Below the pieces are notes generated by a model, which saw only the letters and a list, made by a program, of their open reading frames with translations, was not told the origin of the DNA and ran no database searches. Both the position numbers and the translations under genes were made by a program. Source: Xanthomonas hortorum (lineage in GTDB: Bacteria; Pseudomonadota; Gammaproteobacteria; Xanthomonadales; Xanthomonadaceae). From it: DNA of 64,000 bases. The stretch covers positions 4,165,001-4,229,000 of the forward strand of contig NZ_CP101417.1 of the NCBI RefSeq assembly GCF_024339125.1, given 5' to 3'. Below are positions 59,424-64,000 of the stretch, piece by piece (position 1 is the first letter of the stretch; each line of letters starts with the position of its first letter).

Positions 59424-61279
59424 TACGGACTCGACTCGCCTGCCGCATCGGGGAGCGCCAGCCCATGCAGGTTAGCGTAGATTCGCGCGGCGAGTGCGGC
59501 ATTGACCCCTTCCACGCGTGCAATCTCGGCCTCGCCGGCGGCTTTGAGCCCGACCAAACCGCCGAAATGCTTGAGCAGGCTGGCCCGACGGCGCGGGCCG
59601 ATACCGGGGATATCCTCGAGCTTGCTGGTCATGCGCGCCTTCTGGCGACGACCGCGGTGACCGGTAATCGCAAAGCGATGCGCTTCGTCGCGCACCTGCT
59701 GGATGAACTGCAGCGCCGGCGATGCCGCACCCGGGCGCAGCTCGCGGCCGTCGGCCATGACCAGCGCCTCGTGCCCTGCCCTGCGCTCCTCGCCCTTGGC
59801 CACGCCGACCAGCAGCACGTTCTCGATGCCCAGATCGGCCAGCGCGCCCTTTGCCTGCGCCAGCTGGCCGGCGCCGCCGTCGATCAGCAACACATCCGGC
59901 AGCACACCGTTCTCTTCCACTGCGCGCCGAAAGCGCCGCTCGATGGCCTGGCGCATCGCCGCGTAGTCATCGCCCGGCGTGATCCCGGAAATATTGAAGC
60001 GCCGGTATTGCCCGCGCACCGGGCCGCTGGCATCGAACACCACACACGAGGCCACCGTCGCCTCACCCATGGTGTGACTGATATCGAAGCACTCCACCCG
60101 CTTGACCTGCTCGGCAAGCCCCAGCATTTCGCGCAGCGCTTCGCTGCGTGCGTGTTGCGCGCTCTGGCTGGTGAGTTCGGTGACCAGGGTCAGCTGCGCG
60201 TTGCGCGTGGCCAGCAGCAGATAGCCGGCACGCTCGCCGCGCACGTTCCACTTCAACGTCACCTTGTACTCGGCGGCGCTGCTGAGCGCGGCTTCGATCA
60301 ACTCGGCATCGGGGATTTCGCGATCGAGCAGGATCTCGCGCGGCGGCGAATGTTCGGCGTAGTACTGCGAGACGAACGCACCCAGGATCTCGTCGGCGCT
60401 GTCTTCGCCATTGGTCTTGGGGAAGAACGAACGCGTGCCCAGGTTGCGGCCGTCGCGAAAACTCAACAGCAGCACGCAGGCTTGGCTGGCTTGCGTGGCG
60501 CAGGCCAGCACGTCCAGGTCGGCCGCGCGGCCGTCCACGTACTGGCGGTTCTGCATGCTGCGCAGCGAGGACAGCAGATCGCGCAGACGCGCGGCGCGCT
60601 CGAACTCCAGCGCTTCGCTGGCCTGCTGCATCGACTGCATGATCTCTTCGCCAAGCTGGTCGCTCTTGCCTTCGAGAAACATCGTGGCGCGGCGTACCGA
60701 TTCTGCGTAGTCGGGCGCTGCGACCAGGTCCACGCACGGCGCGCTGCAGCGGCCGATCTGATATTGCAGACACGGCCGCGAGCGATTGCGGAACACGCTG
60801 TCTTCGCAGCTGCGCAGCTTGAACAGCTTGTGCATCAGGCTCAAGGTTTCGCGCACGCCGGTCACGCCGGTGTACGGGCCGAAATAGCGCCCCTGCACCG
60901 CACGCGGGCCGCGGTGCAGCGCGATGCGCGGCCAGTCTTCGCGCGTCAGCAACACATACGGGTAACTCTTGTCGTCGCGCAGCGACACGTTGTAGCGCGG
61001 CGACAGCGACTTGATCAGCTGGTTTTCCAGCAGCAGCGCTTCGGCTTCGCTGCGGGTCACGGTGACATCCATGCGCGCCACCTGCGACAGCATCGAGGTC
61101 AGCCGCGCGTTCTTCGGCGTGCCGTTGAAATAGCTGCCCACGCGCTTGCGCAGCGCGCCGGCCTTGCCCACGTACAGCAGCGTGTCGTCGCCCGCATACA
61201 TGCGGTAGACGCCGGGCGCGGTGCTCAGTTGGGCAGCAAACGCCTTTCCATCGAAATCAGCTTGGGGCCTTGCGCTCAT
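59423..61279 (-). CDS. uvrC: Excinuclease ABC subunit C
   Basis: The 618-residue protein (ATG 61277-61279) has the UvrC domain order. A GIY-YIG nuclease (GVYRMYAGDDTLLYVGKAGA) comes first, then a Cys-rich block (CLQYQIGRCSAPCVDLV), a UVR motif near EEIMQSMQQASEALEFERAA, and an RNase H-like nuclease (VECFDISHTMGEATVASCVV and LIDGGAGQLAQAKGAL). A helix-hairpin-helix pair (DIPGIGPRRRASLLKHFGG) lies at the end. It makes the dual incisions in nucleotide excision repair with UvrA and UvrB. Its ATG overlaps the stop of the upstream NHL gene. Confidence 0.97.
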   Translation of the reverse strand: MSARPQADFDGKAFAAQLSTAPGVYRMYAGDDTLLYVGKAGALRKRVGSYFNGTPKNARLTSMLSQVARMDVTVTRSEAEALLLENQLIKSLSPRYNVSLRDDKSYPYVLLTREDWPRIALHRGPRAVQGRYFGPYTGVTGVRETLSLMHKLFKLRSCEDSVFRNRSRPCLQYQIGRCSAPCVDLVAAPDYAESVRRATMFLEGKSDQLGEEIMQSMQQASEALEFERAARLRDLLSSLRSMQNRQYVDGRAADLDVLACATQASQACVLLLSFRDGRNLGTRSFFPKTNGEDSADEILGAFVSQYYAEHSPPREILLDREIPDAELIEAALSSAAEYKVTLKWNVRGERAGYLLLATRNAQLTLVTELTSQSAQHARSEALREMLGLAEQVKRVECFDISHTMGEATVASCVVFDASGPVRGQYRRFNISGITPGDDYAAMRQAIERRFRRAVEENGVLPDVLLIDGGAGQLAQAKGALADLGIENVLLVGVAKGEERRAGHEALVMADGRELRPGAASPALQFIQQVRDEAHRFAITGHRGRRQKARMTSKLEDIPGIGPRRRASLLKHFGGLVGLKAAGEAEIARVEGVNAALAARIYANLHGLALPDAAGESSP

Positions 61280-62694
61280 TCTGCTATCGAAACATCGCTC
61301 AGTTCGCCACTTGCAAGGTCGTAACGCAAGACGGCATGGGCATCGGTCTCGGCAATCCAGACCGCACCTGCGGCAACCGCCAGCCCGGCCGGGCCATGCA
61401 GGCGGCGCGGCAGCTCGACCGTGGTCAGTTCGCCACCTCCCAGACGCAGGCAACGCAGACTGCCGTTGCCGGTGTCGGCGATCCACAGCAGCGGCGAATC
61501 GGCGGCCAAGGCAATCGCTTGCGGAAACTGTAGGCGGGCGGTGCCGCGTGGGCCATCCTGGTCGCCGAACAGCCAGGTGCCCTGCCCGCCGACCAGGGTC
61601 TGCACCAGATCGCCGCGCAATTGCATGGTGCGGATCGACGAACCCAACCCGTCACAGACATAGGCCACCTGCTGCACCGCAGCCAATCCGGCCGGTTGCG
61701 CGAACGCGGCCAGATGGCCGCTGCCATCGCGGATTTCGAGCGAGCCGGTGCCTGCGCGCGCGGTCAACGCGGCGCTACCCAGGTGATAGCTCCAGATGCG
61801 GTTGTCGCCAGCCATGGCGATCAACACCTGATTGTCGGCGATGGCCAGACCTTGCGGGTAATTCAGCGCAGACGCGCTGGAGGACGCCAGCGGGCCCTCG
61901 ACCGGCTCGCCGGAGCGACCGGTGCCGCACAAGGTGTCGACCTGCCCGCTGCGCAGATTGATGCGGCGCAGGGCGTGATTGCCGGTGTCGGCGACATAGA
62001 GCTGGTCGCGTTCCAGCGCCAGGCCTTGCGGACGTCGAAACGCCGCTTCGCCGACGCCACCGTCGATCAGATCGGCATTGCCATGGCCGAACTGGCGCAA
62101 CACCCGCCCGCCATGCGTGCATTCAAGCACGCGGTGATGGCCGGTGTCGGCGATATACAGGCGGTCTTCGGTGGCGGCCAGGCCGGTCGGAAATTGCAGT
62201 TCCAGGCGCGGCTCGGCTTCGCGTTCGGCCACGCCATGCAGGTCGATGTCCGACGGCGGTTGCTGGCCTTCGCACAGGGCAACCAATGCCTTGTCCAGAT
62301 CGCCGGTCACGCCCACCAGACGTTGACGCTCGCGGCCGTAGGCATCGAGCAGCACCAGCGTGGGCCAGGATTCGATACCGAAGCGGCGCCAGGTTTCCCA
62401 GTCCTTGTCGAGCAGGATCGGCGCACTCACACCATGCCCGCGCAGTTGCTTGAGCGAGCGTTGCGGCAAGCGCTCGCTATCGAAACGCGGCACCTGCACC
62501 ACGATCACCTGCAACCGCCCCGGGCTGCGCGCCTGCCAATGGGCCAGCTCGGCCAGGCGCTCGGCGCACCACACCGAGCTGGCATTGACGAACGCCAGCA
62601 CCAGCGCGCGTCCACGATGCTCCTGCAAGGTGGATGGCCTGGCGTTGAGCCAGGTAGGGAATTCCGGCAATTCCTGGGTGAGCTGGGCAGTCAT
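61276..62694 (-). CDS. Thioredoxin-like/NHL-repeat protein
   Basis: The 472-residue protein (ATG 62692-62694) has an N-terminal thioredoxin-like domain in which the redox motif is reduced to one cysteine (NASSVWCAERLAEL), so disulphide chemistry is unlikely. From about residue 160, NHL repeats build a beta-propeller, with repeated ADTGHHRV, VADTGNHALRRI and IADTGNGSLRCL. This fusion resembles NHLRC2. No signal peptide is seen, so it is probably cytoplasmic. It is coupled to uvrC by an ATGA overlap. Function unknown. Confidence 0.85.
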   Translation of the reverse strand: MTAQLTQELPEFPTWLNARPSTLQEHRGRALVLAFVNASSVWCAERLAELAHWQARSPGRLQVIVVQVPRFDSERLPQRSLKQLRGHGVSAPILLDKDWETWRRFGIESWPTLVLLDAYGRERQRLVGVTGDLDKALVALCEGQQPPSDIDLHGVAEREAEPRLELQFPTGLAATEDRLYIADTGHHRVLECTHGGRVLRQFGHGNADLIDGGVGEAAFRRPQGLALERDQLYVADTGNHALRRINLRSGQVDTLCGTGRSGEPVEGPLASSSASALNYPQGLAIADNQVLIAMAGDNRIWSYHLGSAALTARAGTGSLEIRDGSGHLAAFAQPAGLAAVQQVAYVCDGLGSSIRTMQLRGDLVQTLVGGQGTWLFGDQDGPRGTARLQFPQAIALAADSPLLWIADTGNGSLRCLRLGGGELTTVELPRRLHGPAGLAVAAGAVWIAETDAHAVLRYDLASGELSDVSIAE

Positions 62695-62717
62695 CCGGTA
62701 ATTATGCCCAAGCCCGA

Positions 62718-63182
62718 TTAGCTGCGGGTGAGCCTGGCCACGGTCTGGCTTGCAGCGGTGTCGACCAGCTGCCAGGCACGCTCGAAATCGTCCATGCCGC
62801 CGGTATAGGGGTCGGGGATCTCGTCGCGCTCTGCAACGCCCGCCCACGGCAGCCAGAGTGCGACCTTGTCGCGCAGCGGCGCCGGGGCAAGCCGCTGCAG
62901 ATCGCGCAGATTGCTGTTGTCGGCACACAGCACCCAATCGAAGTGTTCGAAGTCCGCTGCACGCACCTGACGGGCGCGCAATCCGGAAATATCCACGCCA
63001 TGACCGCGTGCGCAGCGAATGGCGCGCGGATCGGGTGGCTCGCCGGCATGCCAGTCGCCGGTGCCGGCCGAATCGACCTCGACACGCCGCGACAACCGCG
63101 CTTGGTCCAGCCGCGCACGCAAGGCGCCCTCGCCCATCGGCGAGCGGCAGATGTTGCCCAGACACACGATCAGTACCTTCAT
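62718..63182 (-). CDS. Low-molecular-weight protein-tyrosine phosphatase
   Basis: The 154-residue protein (ATG 63180-63182) begins [20 protein letters not shown] with the CX5R catalytic loop (Cys7, Arg13). It has the general-acid aspartate in DPYTGG near residue 128, the normal LMW-PTP layout and length. It dephosphorylates protein tyrosines, in bacteria often of surface-polysaccharide kinases. Its ATG overlaps the kdsB stop (ATGA), so it belongs to the same leftward operon. Confidence 0.95.
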   Translation of the reverse strand: MKVLIVCLGNICRSPMGEGALRARLDQARLSRRVEVDSAGTGDWHAGEPPDPRAIRCARGHGVDISGLRARQVRAADFEHFDWVLCADNSNLRDLQRLAPAPLRDKVALWLPWAGVAERDEIPDPYTGGMDDFERAWQLVDTAASQTVARLTRS

Positions 63183-63958
63183 GCCGACGCCACCCGCGTC
63201 TGCGCACGCGCCAGATCGTCCGGCGTATCGATGCCGGGCGGAAACTGCTCCGGCGTCAACGCCACTGCGATGCGGTAGCCTGCCTCCATCACGCGCAATT
63301 GTTCCAGCGACTCGATGCGCTCCAGCAGGCCGGGCGGCATCGCCGCAAAACGCTGCAGAAATCCGGCGCTGTACGCGTAGATACCGATATGGCGCAGCCA
63401 CTGACCGGCATCGGGCAAGGTCTCACGCTGATTGGCGAAGCTGTCGCGGTGCCAGGGAATCGGCGCGCGGCTGAAGTACAGCGCGTCGCCGTGCGCCGTG
63501 CGCACCAGCTTGACCACATTCGGATCGAACAGCTCGTGCGCGCTATCCACCTGCGCGGCAAGCGTAGCCATTTCAGCACCGGAGCGCAGCAGCAGCTCGG
63601 CGACTGCGCGGATACCGGCAGCAGGCGCAAACGGTTCGTCACCCTGCAGATTCACCACACAGGTCTCGACCTCCCAGCCGGCGATCCGTGCACATTCGGC
63701 AAGCCGGTCGGTCCCGGACATGTGCTCGCTGCCGGTCATCGCCACATGCACGCCGGCCAGGCCTTCGATCGCCTCGGCAATCCGCGCATCGTCGGTGGCC
63801 ACCCAGACCTCGCGCGCACCTGCGAGCAGCGCCCGCTCGGCCACATGCTGGATCATCGGGCGATCGCCGATCAATTGCAGTGGCTTGCCCGGCAACCGCG
63901 TGGAGGCATAGCGCGCGGGAATGGCGACGACGAAATCTGCAGGCGTTGTGGTGGTCAT
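63179..63958 (-). CDS. kdsB: 3-deoxy-manno-octulosonate cytidylyltransferase
   Basis: The 259-residue protein has the CMP-Kdo synthetase signature [20 protein letters not shown] near the start. [11 protein letters not shown] and [19 protein letters not shown] follow, matching KdsB in order and length. It activates Kdo with CTP for lipopolysaccharide core assembly in the cytoplasm. It starts at 63956-63958, close to the right edge, and leads the kdsB-phosphatase-NHL-uvrC-pgsA run. Confidence 0.97.
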   Translation of the reverse strand: MTTTTPADFVVAIPARYASTRLPGKPLQLIGDRPMIQHVAERALLAGAREVWVATDDARIAEAIEGLAGVHVAMTGSEHMSGTDRLAECARIAGWEVETCVVNLQGDEPFAPAAGIRAVAELLLRSGAEMATLAAQVDSAHELFDPNVVKLVRTAHGDALYFSRAPIPWHRDSFANQRETLPDAGQWLRHIGIYAYSAGFLQRFAAMPPGLLERIESLEQLRVMEAGYRIAVALTPEQFPPGIDTPDDLARAQTRVASA

Positions 63959-64000
63959 GCGTACGCGCTCTGGGATGCAGGAAAAATTGGAGAAACGAAA

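Noticed and set aside
59393..61324. 643-codon open frame on the plus strand opposite uvrC
   Set aside because: It is antisense to the unmistakable uvrC gene and reads as Arg/His/Gln/Ala-rich sequence without motifs, as expected from high-GC codon bias.

Overview
The window looks like a chromosome segment from a Xanthomonas-group gammaproteobacterium. The evidence is the housekeeping block kdsB - low-molecular-weight phosphatase - NHL protein - uvrC - pgsA - tRNA-Gly, a lipase with a Xanthomonas-type XVIPCD tail (the signal that sends effectors into the X-type T4SS), and high-GC codon use. It has three parts.

Region 1 (1-26.3 kb, accessory) is an eroded integrative and conjugative element of the ICEclc/IntB13 type, sitting beside tRNA-Gly(GCC). 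Its tyrosine integrase (24.2-26.1 kb) starts next to the 3' end of the tRNA. A MobH relaxase (TraI-like, 5.0-6.9 kb), a DUF3742 gene and a frameshifted TraG-like remnant survive from the conjugation module; the mating-pore genes are not in the window. Cargo includes the start of a divergent AMP-ligase/SDR pathway with a LysR regulator, and a RES toxin with its antitoxin-like partner. There is also a leftward cluster of VirB5-like, VirB6-like, DUF4189 and membrane proteins that leads to a lipoprotein (putative immunity protein) and a lipase effector. Other cargo is a KikA/TrbM-like secreted protein, a MASE1 membrane protein and a Gabija-like OLD nuclease + UvrD helicase pair. The nuclease gene is broken by a 151-bp IS5-type miniature element with visible terminal repeats and a CTAG target duplication. 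The integrase carries a C-terminal domain homologous to the antitoxin-like protein.

Region 2 (26.6-58.7 kb) is a nonribosomal peptide island between tRNA-Cys and a second, identical tRNA-Gly. Two overlapping NRPS genes (3134 and about 5498 aa) encode eight modules: [remnant C]-A1-T1 / C-A2-T2 / E:C-A3-T3 and C-A4-T4 / E:C-A5-T5 / C-A6-T6 / C-A7-T7 / E:C-A8-T8, with no thioesterase. Specificity codes read by eye suggest Val-like, Ser, Ser-like, Leu, an uncertain Hpg-like residue, Val-like, Ser, unassigned. Residues 2, 4 and 7 should become D through dual E/C domains. Coupled to the second NRPS are a single-domain HPPD/hydroxymandelate-synthase-like dioxygenase and an HpgT-like aminotransferase. 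A hydroxyacid oxidase of the mandelate oxidase family follows on the other strand. Together these make up a phenylglycine-type precursor pathway. An acetyltransferase and a sulfotransferase complete the island. A 5.4-kb stretch covering A-T-C-A-T is duplicated between the two NRPS genes.

Region 3 (58.7-64 kb) is the core genome, with tightly overlapping leftward genes kdsB, LMW-PTP, the NHL protein, uvrC and pgsA, then tRNA-Gly.
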